Shown here: positions 1 to 8,780 of the stretch, piece by piece
How positions within the stretch are numbered: position 1 is the first letter of the stretch
Layout of the letters: each line of letters begins with the position of its first letter
From: Candidatus Latescibacterota bacterium
GTDB taxonomy: Bacteria > Latescibacterota > UBA2968 > GCA-2709665
DNA: 16,177 bases
Assembly (NCBI GenBank): GCA_012271065.1
Contig: JAAXHE010000162.1
Location: 1-16,177 of the forward strand
Direction of reading: 5' to 3'
Position numbers and translations under genes: made by a program
Notes under the pieces: generated by a model
What the model was told of the DNA's origin: nothing
What the model saw: only the letters and a program-made list of their open reading frames with translations
Databases searched by the model: none

Positions 1-528
1 GGCCGCACCGGATCCGGTGCGGCCCTTCGCCATCAGACATGCGTAATACAGTCCGATTGGCTCGGCTTCCAGCCGGTATTCCCTCACGAGAAGCGATGAA
101 AACAGCTCCGACGTGAATTCGGAAAACTCCTTGCGGACGGCATTCCAGAACGCCGCCCGTCCCACGGCGATGTAATCGACGACGTACCTGTCGATAGGGT
201 CGACCAGCGTTTTCGCTGCCTCCCATGAGATGTGTTCCTGTCGGTCTTCGGACGAAGCCAGTTCCATGGGAGACTTCTGCAGGTGGAAGAAGCCGCCTCC
301 GAGGGAAAGTACAACGGCACCCGGGAATTCCAGAACCTGTGCAAATGCACTCCTTAGCCCATCCTCAACGCATTCCCGAACTTGAGGCTGAACAGGCCAA
401 TGCGGAAGAACAGGCGTGGCCAGGCGTGTCTCGAAGAGCGCACAGAGCCGGTTTCCCTCCGGTGTGCGTTCGATACAGGCCATTCGAAGCAGATCGCCCG
501 CAATCTGAATCCCCGTCGCCCTGGTCAT
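1..528 (-). CDS. PilM-like (type IV pilus assembly / GspL-type actin-fold) protein, C-terminus cut by window edge
   Basis: This open frame starts with ATG at 528-526 and runs off the left edge after 176 codons. The start overlaps the comEA stop in an ATGA arrangement (4 bp), which implies translational coupling. The N-terminus (TGIQIAGDLLRMACIE) resembles the first beta-strands of an actin-like fold. Around residues 90-145 there is a PilM-like pattern: a beta-strand (VVLSLGGG), then HISWEAAKTLVDPIDRYVVD, then a segment ending EAEPIGLYYA. In PilM this corresponds to the 'WEAEQYxPFxxxEVxxDY' block. PilM sits on the cytoplasmic face of the inner membrane and links the pilus alignment complex to the assembly platform. 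The C-terminal half, including most nucleotide-binding loops, is not visible, and the N-terminal glycine-rich loop is poorly conserved. A degenerate family member or an unrelated actin-fold protein therefore remains possible. Its place behind comEA fits a DNA-uptake or pilus role. Confidence 0.55.
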   Translation of the reverse strand, partial: MTRATGIQIAGDLLRMACIERTPEGNRLCALFETRLATPVLPHWPVQPQVRECVEDGLRSAFAQVLEFPGAVVLSLGGGFFHLQKSPMELASSEDRQEHISWEAAKTLVDPIDRYVVDYIAVGRAAFWNAVRKEFSEFTSELFSSLLVREYRLEAEPIGLYYACLMAKGRTGSGAA

Positions 529-911
529 GGACCGCCCACCGAGATCTTCGACCCCAGTCTTTGCAGCGTCTTCTTTCCGATTCCTTTTACACGGGTCAAT
601 TCATCCACGGACCTGAATGGGCCGCGCTGATTGCGGTCATCCACAATGCGACGAGCAATTTTAGGGCCGATACCCGGAAGGCGCGTCAGTTGTCCGGCTG
701 AAGCCCGGTTCAGATCGATTGGGCCGGTATGCTGTTCTACAGATTCAGTTTTTTTCGCTCGGCCGGGTACCGGTACCGCACCCTTCTGAATGTGAAAGTC
801 CGGGAGGTCGCGCCCGCTGTACCGCTCAACCAGATTGACCGCCCCGCCGATCAGCAATGCGGCTGTCAGCCCCAGCAACACGAACCGTTCCTTGCGATTG
901 AAGGAAAACAT
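525..911 (-). CDS. ComEA-family helix-hairpin-helix DNA-binding protein, membrane anchored
   Basis: This 128-residue protein has a single N-terminal membrane segment (about residues 10-26, VLLGLTAALLIGGAV), a short polar linker, and a C-terminal pair of helix-hairpin-helix motifs. The HhH block (about 65-119) has the ComEA signature: IDLNRASAGQLTRLPGIG, then AxxIVxxRxxxGPF, then a second hairpin RVKGIGKKTLQ. ComEA proteins bind double-stranded DNA outside the inner membrane during natural transformation. Family members of this small size in non-competent bacteria have less certain roles. A GGAG Shine-Dalgarno lies five bases before the ATG. The gene follows sprA by 56 bp on the same strand and overlaps the next gene by 4 bp, so the three are probably one transcript. 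Confidence 0.88.
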   Translation of the reverse strand: MFSFNRKERFVLLGLTAALLIGGAVNLVERYSGRDLPDFHIQKGAVPVPGRAKKTESVEQHTGPIDLNRASAGQLTRLPGIGPKIARRIVDDRNQRGPFRSVDELTRVKGIGKKTLQRLGSKISVGGP

Positions 912-967
912 ACGTACTCCGATTACGTTATTGAGCGCAGGTCAGGGTCTAAGGGCAGGCGGCGATT

Positions 968-3900
968 TCAATTGAAGCGGATTTCTCCCCAGACTTTGAA
1001 TTCCCAGACCCTGTTGTTCAGGTCCCGGAGCTTGTCCTTCCGGTTTTCGTGCCGGAAACGGGTCCCACCCGTAAACTTTCTGCTGAACTCGTATTGACCG
1101 GCAAGGCTGGCGTGCCAGCGATCTTCGCTCTGGCGCACAACGGCCTTGTCAACTTCGGTGTCTTCCGCGTTTCGAGGAATCTCCCTTTTGAGGTTTGTAT
1201 TGGTTCCGTACTCCAGGGTGAGGTCCAGGTTGCTCTGCAATTTCCTGACGAACTTCGAACTGAGTGAATATCTGAGTGACGCGGTGAACTGCGATGCATC
1301 GGTTATGGTCGTTCCAATCAGACGCTCGTCCAGTGTCGGCTGTACTACGGTGGTGTCGGCGGCCACATTCCGCTGGTACCGGAGGTCCCTCTGGCGACTG
1401 CGGTTTCTGCGGAAATTCGTGTTCATTCTGTTCTTCCATCGGGCTTGCCAGGCGATAAGCGGCCGGAACTCCGTTCTCCGGGTATCGCTGGTCAGGACGT
1501 TGTCATCCAGCCCGCCGTCGCCCCGGAAGATACGATTTGTCTTATAGGTGAAGTTTAGATTCGAACTGGTGAACAGCCATCTCAAGACCGGAAGTTCCCC
1601 GAGACCGCGCCAGTTAACGCCAATTTCGGGAAATGCCAGTTTCTGTTCCTCCGTGTTGGCATTGCCAAAACTCCTTGTATGATTGAACGTCAGATTGGAA
1701 CTGCCCCGAAAGCCGGCCGGAAGGCGGACGCCGCCTTTGAGAATCGCATTATCAATGATGTTTCTGGTGTTGACACGTGTAATGCCACCCGATCCGTAAC
1801 GGGGCGACGCTGTCGTGTCGGCGAGCCCGAGCTGGAACTTCAACTCGGGTCGGCGCCGCAGGCCGAAGAGATTGAACGTGCGGTTTCGATGGACGTTGAG
1901 CTGTACGGCTTCCAACGCCCCGCCCATTTTACCGATCAGCCGGATTACGGAAAACCCGGTCCGGTCCTTCGACGGACGTGCCAGAGGGCGGAAGAGACCT
2001 GGCAGGTTCAGGCTGAACCTGCCGCCAACGCGGCTGTTGTTGCGCACACTCAGACCCCTGCGTTCGTTGCCGACGGGAGTACGCTGGCCCCCCGTTTCAA
2101 GCCGCTCACCATAGCGGGCGGAGTAGTCGGAATTGATGTTGAGCCACCTGGAAACGCGGGGCGTGAAGTTGAAGCGCACCTCCTGGTTTCTCGTGGTCTC
2201 GCGGCCGAACTGCAGCCTGGCGAAATCGAATGAATTCCGGAGGTCGCGGTTCACCGCCAGGGAATAGTTGGCGTTAAGGCTTCGAAAGGGAGTCAGCTTT
2301 ATTGCGAAACTCTCGTTGACGTTGAAGGTCTCGTTCAAAACCGCGATAACGTCGGACGTATCGCCTTCGACGGCGGAAAAGGAGCGTCTGTTGATGTTCT
2401 TCCGGTCAAAGCGCAGATTGTACCGAAGAGTTGACGGAAGGTAGAAGAATTGGACTTCCTCGAAATAGGAACCCAGCCCCGGGACCCAGGTGAGGATTTT
2501 GACGCCCTGCTGTCTGGGCCAGCTTACGTCATAGCTGAAACTCCCGTTGAAATTACGCTCTTTGTTGGACCGGCGCCGAGTGATCGCGCCGCTGACCGCG
2601 TTATTGGACAGCAAGTTCAGGGACGCGTTGATCCGGTCGAAGAAAAGTCTGGCAACCCAGCGGCGGTCTCTCGCCGCGGGACGTTTGCGCAGAGAGACAT
2701 TGAACCGTGAGGAAGCGCGGACCGCGTTCTCCCGGTCCTTCTGCCGTTCGGTCAATACGATGTCGGAACCCTGTCGGATGCGGGGTACCGATCCGTTCCG
2801 GAGGTAATTGAACCGTACCGGAATGACGGTGTTCCATCTGTCGGGCAGGAACTTATTCAGACTGAATGAACTGTTCATGCTGACCTGGGTTGTCGTATTG
2901 CCCGTGGAGCGCCCCTGGAGATCCTGGAAGTCTCCGCTTCTGCGTTCCAGATTCAGGCTCACATTGCCCAGGTCCGCCAGTGTCGACTGGACGTTCAGTA
3001 GCATGGATACGGCGTTTTTCTTCCGGATACGATCGACACGGAGTTCATCCAGCCAGATTTCGTTTTCGCCATCCAGAGGAAAATCTCCGGTGTTTCTGAC
3101 GCCGACCACGAATGACTTGATATTCGACAGTGCCGGGTTGCCGCGGACGGTATACGTCCCACCGTGCAGGTCCGCGCGAATCTGTCTGGCTTCGCTGTCG
3201 TAATCGGCCGGGAATTCTCCGGTCGGCAGGGAAATCATCAGGGTGTCGGACGCCTGTCCGATGGCCTTGAGGTCCGTAAGCTTTGCTTTGATCTGCGTCA
3301 GGACGTCGAGCTCGATTTTGAATGTGTTGTTCTCCGGCGACCAGCCCCGATAGATCGGCTTCCTGAATTCATAGAAGTTGAGCGTGTCTTCGCCTATGGG
3401 TGAAAACCTCACGAAGAGCTCGACCGGGCTGAAGCTGCCCGCGGCCGAATCGGGTCCGGCGGGAAAATTGGCCTCGTAGGTGGGTGACGTGGGATTCCCG
3501 CCGTGTACGAACATGGTCATCAGACCGTATCGGGTGAAATTCTGACCCTCGGTAAAGGTACGCGAAGCCGACACGCTCTCGCCGGGAAACAGGTCTTCAT
3601 ACCGGAGAACGAGAGACCGTTCGAGGAGTTGCCTTCCCGTCTGGGGATCGATTTCACGTTCGAGGCCGGGCGGAAGTTCGTAGACCTGATTGTCGGTGCC
3701 GATGGTGGCTACCTTGAAGTCCCCCGACTGTTGTCCCTCGGGGTTTTCATCTTCGAGCCAGTCGCTTCCTACGGCGGCAATTGTGTAGATGTCGAGGGAG
3801 GTTGTATCGTCGTGTTCGATCCAGATTCGCGCGAAATCGAACACGGCGGAAAAAGTCGTATCCGGATTGCCTTCGACCGTGCGCGGCGCATTGCTGCCGC

Positions 3901-6900
3901 GCAAGGGAATGCGCAACAGCCTCCAGGGCCTGTCGGAAGGATCCGACTGGCTGCCCACGACGAGCACGGAGGGGCCGTCGTACACGCCCGTCACCGGATT
4001 CCAGCCCCGATCGGACGCGAGGTCGACGCCATAGTGCAGATAATGGTTTCGGGTATCCAGGATGCCGTTTCGGTTGAGATCTTCGGAATCGGGTCTCTGT
4101 TCACGCTCGGAATTGTTGTTCTGTGTACCATTAATGCCCGCCGGGTACCGGAAACGAAGGTCCTCCTGGTCGTCGTCCACGTCCTTGAAATTGTCGTCCG
4201 AAGGATCGTCGGGTACGGTCACGCCGGGGTAGATCAGGCGAAAGACCGAATCTTCCTGGGCGTCGGTCAGGCCGTCCAGGCCGATGTCCTCTTCCGGTAT
4301 TGCCACGTCATCGCCCGTGGGAAAACCGGGCAGGGGGCGGTCTTCGGTGCGGAACTGCCCGCCAGGCGGCGGGTTGAACGTCGCGTGGTCGAGCAGCAGG
4401 TCCGCGCGCTCGGAGATCTCCCCCAGATCGATATGCAGCCGGCCGGCATTCCCCCTGACCCAGAGTTCGATGAACTTGGACCGTGAGAAGTCCATGCCAA
4501 ACAAGTAACTCGTAATGCCCGCCCAGGAGTTTTCCGGCAGGCCTCCGGCCGGGTTTCTCGAGGTTTCAGGAAAGCCGTTGGTGCGGTGCGGCTCGAACCG
4601 GACACTGAGAACGTCGTCGACAATGCTGCTTTCCACGGGAATATCGTCGCGGCTCGGCTGAATCTCGTAGATGGTAATTCGGTCCCGATCCAGCAGATTG
4701 TACCAGGTGAGGCGTCCCTTCGGCATTGGAAGCGGGAGTCCGTTCCGGGTTGGGAAACTCCCGGCGGACCAGTCGAATTTAAACGTCGAAAACGACTTCC
4801 TGCTTTCGGCGCCTTCGAAATCATCGATGTACGCTACGTTCTTCGTATTCGGGTTGGGAAGGCTCTGGGCGATTTCCATGTCGACGTTAAATGCCGATGG
4901 CGCCTGGGTGGAGACGAACGGCAGCCTGTTCGCGAAGTCGGTGAGGATTTGTGGTTTGAAGCGGAAGCGGCCGTTCATATCCCAGATCAGGGTTCGCGCG
5001 GGCTCTTCGCCCACGCGAACCCGTTGCCTGGTGGCGCTTTCGCTGCCGTAGAGAAGGCTGAGCCCCACCATCGAGACGTTGTCTCTGAACGGGTGCTCCG
5101 CCCGGATGCCAAGAAGACTTTTCTGCCCGCCGCCCAGACCGAACTGGCTTTTTGATCTGTAGTTGATGACCAGGCTGGCTGAAGGGTCGGCCGCGAGGTT
5201 CGCGGCCTCTCCGATCAGCTTTACCTCACCGCCTTCGTAATTGATGTCGTAGTCCCGGCCGCGGGTCAGCCGCTGACTATTCAACAGCACCTCCTCGCTG
5301 TTTTCGATCAGGCCGAACCCCAGTTTGAATGTGGTGGCCCTGCTCTGCGATCGGATTCGCAGGAAATATTGTCCTTTTTGCGCGCGGGTGGTGTTGTTGG
5401 TCGTGTTGTAGATCTCGGGCACGCGGGCGTCATCCGCCAATGTCTCTGCGCCAACGCCCCGTTCACCGAATGGCTCGAGGTCCGGAAATACAAGGTGGCC
5501 GGTCAGGAGATTGAGTCCAGGCAGATTCGTGCCTCCGTCGATGTCGATGAGGTTGTCCGGAGGAGAGGACTCCGAGGCGCCGTTCGTATGTCTGTCCAGT
5601 CCGAAGATCTGGAGGTAGGGCGTTCCGCTCTGGTTGTCCACCGCCTCCTGTCCGGGCACGTCTCTGAGGATCTCCAGTTCGAATCCCTCAGGTTCGATTT
5701 CACGGCCGCCCAGGAAATACACGTTTCGCCACGCCAGGTCCCAGGTCGGAAATTCCGGCCTTTGCTGGCGGGCGTGTATGAGTTTCAGTCTGATTTTCGC
5801 TTCCGGATTTGAGGGGTCCTGTATGAAATTGAGGTCGCCGAAGACCCGGCCGTCGGCCGTCCGGTACGCAACGGCAAGGGTGTGACTCCGCTGGACTCTT
5901 CTGACTGTCATGATCAGATATCCTCTGGCGTCGACCAGGAACTCGGAGCGGTCCAGCTCGTGAAAAAATCCCTCTTCGATACCCCCGCTCTGCGCATCAC
6001 CCGCACTGGCATCGGGCTCCGGAGCAGGTCCGGCGGACCAGACCGCATATCCGATCCCGCGTCCGGCGCGCTGTTCGATATCGTTGCGATCGTTGAAGTC
6101 ATTCAGGAAGACCCGGACGGAATTGATGTCCACGAGATCCGAGGGGCCGGGTTCGTCCGGAAAACTCTGGCGATACACCTGGTCGAGGAAGAAGTACCGG
6201 TTTTCTTCGTAGTCATAGTCCCTGATTCTATGCGCGATTTCCTCGGCCTGACCCTGGAAGGATTTTCGGTTGCTGGCGCCTCGGTCGTGGCTGGTGACCA
6301 CCGTCACGTCCAGTCCGCCCAGACGTCCCCGGCCCTTGATTCCGAACAGACCGCTTGGGTTGGATGAGCTGAAGCCGACCAGACGCGTGCCCGGCAGACT
6401 GAGGGAGGTCCTTCCGGCCTCGATCTCCTGAATGATATCGTCTTCGTCTCCGTCGTAGCGAAATTGCAGCGATTCGCTGATATCGGTCTGGCCGCGGCTG
6501 TCCTGTTGCAGGTTCAGCGTAATGCGGTCGCCTATGGTGCCCTGTACGTTCAACTGGGATTCCTGCTCGAAATTGACAGTAAAGCCCTCCTGCGCCCGTG
6601 CGCGAACGGTCTGAGCTTGTCCGCCCACGGTGGTATTCACGCCCGACAGATCGATGCGTCGCGATCCGGTAATTTTGATATTGGTATCGCCTTCGCCGGT
6701 AATGACGCTCAATGCCTTGGGCACCTTGACGGGTATCTTGATATCCACGAGAGCCCCGCCCATACCCCGGCGAGTCTGCACGGGAAGACTGAGCTTTTCC
6801 GCGACCACGCGACCAAAATCGGCGTCGAATTTGTATGCGAACAGCCGCTTAATGCTGATGACCGCAGGTATGCCATGAACGACGTCGCCGGTGGCTTTGT

Positions 6901-7192
6901 ACACCATTAACGTACCCGCATCCGTATTGAGCAGGCGGGTGACCGTCTGTGTGAACTGTCGCCGTTTTCGAAAGAGAGGCTGGAGTGCGGTGGTACGGGA
7001 GTACGTCAGCTTGACGGGAGAACGATGGAAGACGTGCGCGGGTGTCTCTCCGAACGAGAGTCGAATGCCCGGCTCGGCATGGAGCTTGTCCGAATCGGCC
7101 AGAAAACAAGTGCTGAGCACAAAGGCGAGGACCGAAGGAAGCGGGAGGGACGTTCCCCTTTGTGAGTCTCTAGGAATGTATGGGATCTGCAT
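968..7192 (-). CDS. sprA: SprA/Sov-family giant outer-membrane protein (type IX secretion translocon homologue)
   Basis: This frame encodes about 2074 residues, near the family's usual 2000-2400. In Bacteroidota, SprA is the 36-stranded barrel through which type IX secretion substrates cross the outer membrane. Family signatures from the ATG at 7192: a conserved block at about 176-300 (SGVNTTVGGQAQTVRARAQE, NFEQESQLNVQGTIGDRI, RYDGDEDDIIQEIEAGRTSL); the hallmark YIDDFEGAE at 788-796; acidic loops resembling calcium-binding motifs (EDIGLDGLTDAQED near 968, PDSEDLNRNGILD at 1034-1046); and a beta-strand-rich C-terminal half ending in an aromatic beta-signal (WGEIRFN). The start is uncertain. 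An in-frame GTG lies at 7228, and neither start has a good Shine-Dalgarno. The ATG gives a shorter n-region before the hydrophobic stretch (LPLPSVLAFVLSTCFLA). No other type IX genes are visible here, so its cargo is unknown. Confidence 0.93.
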   Translation of the reverse strand: MQIPYIPRDSQRGTSLPLPSVLAFVLSTCFLADSDKLHAEPGIRLSFGETPAHVFHRSPVKLTYSRTTALQPLFRKRRQFTQTVTRLLNTDAGTLMVYKATGDVVHGIPAVISIKRLFAYKFDADFGRVVAEKLSLPVQTRRGMGGALVDIKIPVKVPKALSVITGEGDTNIKITGSRRIDLSGVNTTVGGQAQTVRARAQEGFTVNFEQESQLNVQGTIGDRITLNLQQDSRGQTDISESLQFRYDGDEDDIIQEIEAGRTSLSLPGTRLVGFSSSNPSGLFGIKGRGRLGGLDVTVVTSHDRGASNRKSFQGQAEEIAHRIRDYDYEENRYFFLDQVYRQSFPDEPGPSDLVDINSVRVFLNDFNDRNDIEQRAGRGIGYAVWSAGPAPEPDASAGDAQSGGIEEGFFHELDRSEFLVDARGYLIMTVRRVQRSHTLAVAYRTADGRVFGDLNFIQDPSNPEAKIRLKLIHARQQRPEFPTWDLAWRNVYFLGGREIEPEGFELEILRDVPGQEAVDNQSGTPYLQIFGLDRHTNGASESSPPDNLIDIDGGTNLPGLNLLTGHLVFPDLEPFGERGVGAETLADDARVPEIYNTTNNTTRAQKGQYFLRIRSQSRATTFKLGFGLIENSEEVLLNSQRLTRGRDYDINYEGGEVKLIGEAANLAADPSASLVINYRSKSQFGLGGGQKSLLGIRAEHPFRDNVSMVGLSLLYGSESATRQRVRVGEEPARTLIWDMNGRFRFKPQILTDFANRLPFVSTQAPSAFNVDMEIAQSLPNPNTKNVAYIDDFEGAESRKSFSTFKFDWSAGSFPTRNGLPLPMPKGRLTWYNLLDRDRITIYEIQPSRDDIPVESSIVDDVLSVRFEPHRTNGFPETSRNPAGGLPENSWAGITSYLFGMDFSRSKFIELWVRGNAGRLHIDLGEISERADLLLDHATFNPPPGGQFRTEDRPLPGFPTGDDVAIPEEDIGLDGLTDAQEDSVFRLIYPGVTVPDDPSDDNFKDVDDDQEDLRFRYPAGINGTQNNNSEREQRPDSEDLNRNGILDTRNHYLHYGVDLASDRGWNPVTGVYDGPSVLVVGSQSDPSDRPWRLLRIPLRGSNAPRTVEGNPDTTFSAVFDFARIWIEHDDTTSLDIYTIAAVGSDWLEDENPEGQQSGDFKVATIGTDNQVYELPPGLEREIDPQTGRQLLERSLVLRYEDLFPGESVSASRTFTEGQNFTRYGLMTMFVHGGNPTSPTYEANFPAGPDSAAGSFSPVELFVRFSPIGEDTLNFYEFRKPIYRGWSPENNTFKIELDVLTQIKAKLTDLKAIGQASDTLMISLPTGEFPADYDSEARQIRADLHGGTYTVRGNPALSNIKSFVVGVRNTGDFPLDGENEIWLDELRVDRIRKKNAVSMLLNVQSTLADLGNVSLNLERRSGDFQDLQGRSTGNTTTQVSMNSSFSLNKFLPDRWNTVIPVRFNYLRNGSVPRIRQGSDIVLTERQKDRENAVRASSRFNVSLRKRPAARDRRWVARLFFDRINASLNLLSNNAVSGAITRRRSNKERNFNGSFSYDVSWPRQQGVKILTWVPGLGSYFEEVQFFYLPSTLRYNLRFDRKNINRRSFSAVEGDTSDVIAVLNETFNVNESFAIKLTPFRSLNANYSLAVNRDLRNSFDFARLQFGRETTRNQEVRFNFTPRVSRWLNINSDYSARYGERLETGGQRTPVGNERRGLSVRNNSRVGGRFSLNLPGLFRPLARPSKDRTGFSVIRLIGKMGGALEAVQLNVHRNRTFNLFGLRRRPELKFQLGLADTTASPRYGSGGITRVNTRNIIDNAILKGGVRLPAGFRGSSNLTFNHTRSFGNANTEEQKLAFPEIGVNWRGLGELPVLRWLFTSSNLNFTYKTNRIFRGDGGLDDNVLTSDTRRTEFRPLIAWQARWKNRMNTNFRRNRSRQRDLRYQRNVAADTTVVQPTLDERLIGTTITDASQFTASLRYSLSSKFVRKLQSNLDLTLEYGTNTNLKREIPRNAEDTEVDKAVVRQSEDRWHASLAGQYEFSRKFTGGTRFRHENRKDKLRDLNNRVWEFKVWGEIRFN

Positions 7193-7253
7193 GCGTGAAA
7201 GGGATTTCGTGGTCGAGGACGGTCCCACGCGACATGGTCATGATACCGGAATC

Positions 7254-7281
7254 AGAATAATAATACCGAACCGCGTGTCAA
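7254..7281 (-). promoter_or_regulatory. Predicted sigma70-type promoter for the sprA operon
   Basis: Read on the minus strand, a perfect TTGACA (7276-7281) is followed after 16 bp by TATTCT (7254-7259). An alternative reading of the same site is a weak TTGCTC (7283-7288), 17 bp, then TATTAT (7260-7265). Transcription would begin near 7247-7253. That leaves a leader of about 55 nt to the ATG at 7192, or about 20 nt to the GTG at 7228. This is by consensus only. Confidence 0.55.
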
Positions 7282-7356
7282 AGAGCAAGGGAAAACCCGA
7301 ACCGGATGATTCATAAGTAAGGCAACTATAAACAGTGATTTAGGAAGAATATTCAC

Positions 7357-7369
7357 CATGCCGGGCATG
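7357..7369. promoter_or_regulatory. 13-bp inverted repeat in the sprA/lptF divergent intergenic region
   Basis: CATGCC-G-GGCATG is a perfect 6+6 bp dyad in the otherwise AT-richer 253-bp gap between the divergent sprA and lptF genes. It lies between the two start regions, about 75 bp upstream of the predicted sprA -35 and about 110 bp upstream of lptF. It could be an operator for one or both genes. No regulator gene is adjacent and only one copy is seen, so the function is unproven. A nine-A run follows at about 7397-7405, with a TATATT at 7411-7416 that lacks a good -35 partner. Confidence 0.3.
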
Positions 7370-7481
7370 TGATGGGTCCAGAAAGGGCTACCGAAGAAAA
7401 AAAAATCCGGTATATTCTTGGGTCTTTCGGTGTCAGTATCTTTAACTCTTTTGAAAACACGCGGTTCCATGGAGACGGGGC

Positions 7482-8780
7482 ATGATGCTTTCCAGGTACG
7501 TACTGAAAGAGCACGTCGTGCCGTTTGTGTTCGGCTTCTCAGTCATCATGTTTCTCCTGGTCGTCGACTTGATTCTGCAGAAGATGGACCTGATGCTCGG
7601 AAAGGGAATCGCACCGGGTGTCGTTCTGGAGTTGTTTCTGCTAAACACAGCGTGGATGATTGCCCTGGCAGTCCCGATGGCGGTACTGGTCGCCACCCTG
7701 ATGGCCTTTGGCAGGCTGAGCGCGGACGGAGAGATTTCTGCCATGCAGGCGCTGGGAATCGGGGTCTTCCGTGTGATTCTGCCGATTTTCTTCACCGGCG
7801 CCGCGCTGGCGCTCGGGCTGGTTGTGTTCAACGACCGGGTTCTGCCTGAATTCAACTATCGGGCCAGGATGCTGATGGGAGATATCCAGCGCAAACGACC
7901 CACCGTCGCCCTCGAGGACAGGAGCGGTGTGTTCATTCAGGATTTTGTCAACTACAGGATTCTGATCGGTGATATCGACAGGCGGACTTCGATTCTCAAG
8001 GATGTCCTGATTTACAAGTACGAGGCGGGAGGGTACCCGGTATCCATTGCAGCCGAAACCGGTCGGGTTCGAATTGACAGTGAGAGTGACGAAGCACTCG
8101 TGACTCTGGAAAACGGAGAATGGCATCGGGTGGACAAGGCAGACCCTGACGTTTATATCAGAGCTCGATTCCGAAAAAAAACGTTGCGTCTCGGGGAAGC
8201 CGGCCGGCAACTCATACGCACCATGTCGCATTACCGGACGGACAGGGAGATGGGACTGGGCGCGATGATGAAAAAGGTGGACGAGTACCAGCGTGAAGCG
8301 TCTGCATTGCAGGCCGAAGCGGCTGACAGCGCTGGCGCCGCACTGAAGCGCCTGCTCTTCGAGGCCGGTACCGAACGGCGGCCCTTTGGAATCGTCGCGG
8401 ATCTGGCCAGGAAATTTCGAACCGACGCCGCAATTCGACATCACAAACTCCGGCAGTCGGACCGTTACCGGGTTGAAATCCACAAGAAACTCTCAATTCC
8501 TGTTGCGTGTATGGTATTCGTTGTCATTGGCGCCCCGCTCGGGATCCGGGTGCGAGGGAGCAGCCCGGCCGTCGGGGCTGGAATCAGCATCGGGTTCTTT
8601 CTCCTGTGGTGGCTCTGTCTGATCAGCGGGGAAACCCTGGCCGATCGCGGATATGTTTCGCCGTGGGTTGCCATGTGGAGCCCCAACTTCCTCGTTCTCT
8701 CCTGCGGCGCATGGCTCGTATTCGGTACGGTACTCGACTGGCGTATCGGTCGATGGAGGCGGAAACCTTGCGCATCCTGA
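7482..8780 (+). CDS. lptF: LptF, inner-membrane permease of the LPS export ABC transporter (YjgP/YjgQ family)
   Basis: This 432-residue protein has the LptF/LptG layout. Three N-terminal membrane helices come first (about 12-35, 48-75 and 95-118), with the characteristic VPMAVLVATLMAFGRLSADGE and NDRVLPEFNYRAR segments. A periplasmic beta-jellyroll domain follows (about 120-240), and three membrane helices lie near the C-terminus (about 335-425). Between the jellyroll and helix 4 there is a polar helical stretch (about 250-325), somewhat longer than usual. Together with LptG and the ATPase LptB, this protein extracts lipopolysaccharide from the inner membrane and feeds it to the LptC-LptA bridge. 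A GGAG Shine-Dalgarno (7471-7474) sits 7 nt before the first of two consecutive ATGs. The gene overlaps lptG, so the two are coexpressed; lptB, lptC and lptA are not in the window. Confidence 0.93.
   Translation: MMLSRYVLKEHVVPFVFGFSVIMFLLVVDLILQKMDLMLGKGIAPGVVLELFLLNTAWMIALAVPMAVLVATLMAFGRLSADGEISAMQALGIGVFRVILPIFFTGAALALGLVVFNDRVLPEFNYRARMLMGDIQRKRPTVALEDRSGVFIQDFVNYRILIGDIDRRTSILKDVLIYKYEAGGYPVSIAAETGRVRIDSESDEALVTLENGEWHRVDKADPDVYIRARFRKKTLRLGEAGRQLIRTMSHYRTDREMGLGAMMKKVDEYQREASALQAEAADSAGAALKRLLFEAGTERRPFGIVADLARKFRTDAAIRHHKLRQSDRYRVEIHKKLSIPVACMVFVVIGAPLGIRVRGSSPAVGAGISIGFFLLWWLCLISGETLADRGYVSPWVAMWSPNFLVLSCGAWLVFGTVLDWRIGRWRRKPCAS

Noticed and set aside
84..350. 88-codon minus-strand open frame near the left edge
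   Set aside because: It overlaps the PilM-like gene in another frame of the same strand. The latter is coupled to comEA by ATGA and gives the plausible protein.
3503..4486. 327-codon open frame on the plus strand inside sprA
   Set aside because: It lies wholly antisense to strongly conserved SprA sequence. Its translation shows no family pattern, and long antisense frames are common in GC-rich genes.
7641..8483. 280-codon open frame antisense to lptF
   Set aside because: lptF is a clear family member on the other strand. The antisense product has no recognisable domain or ribosome-binding site.
8507..8752. Extended N-terminus for lptG starting at 8507
   Set aside because: This part is lptF coding sequence read in a different frame, and LptG family proteins begin near the ATG or TTG at 8753/8768.
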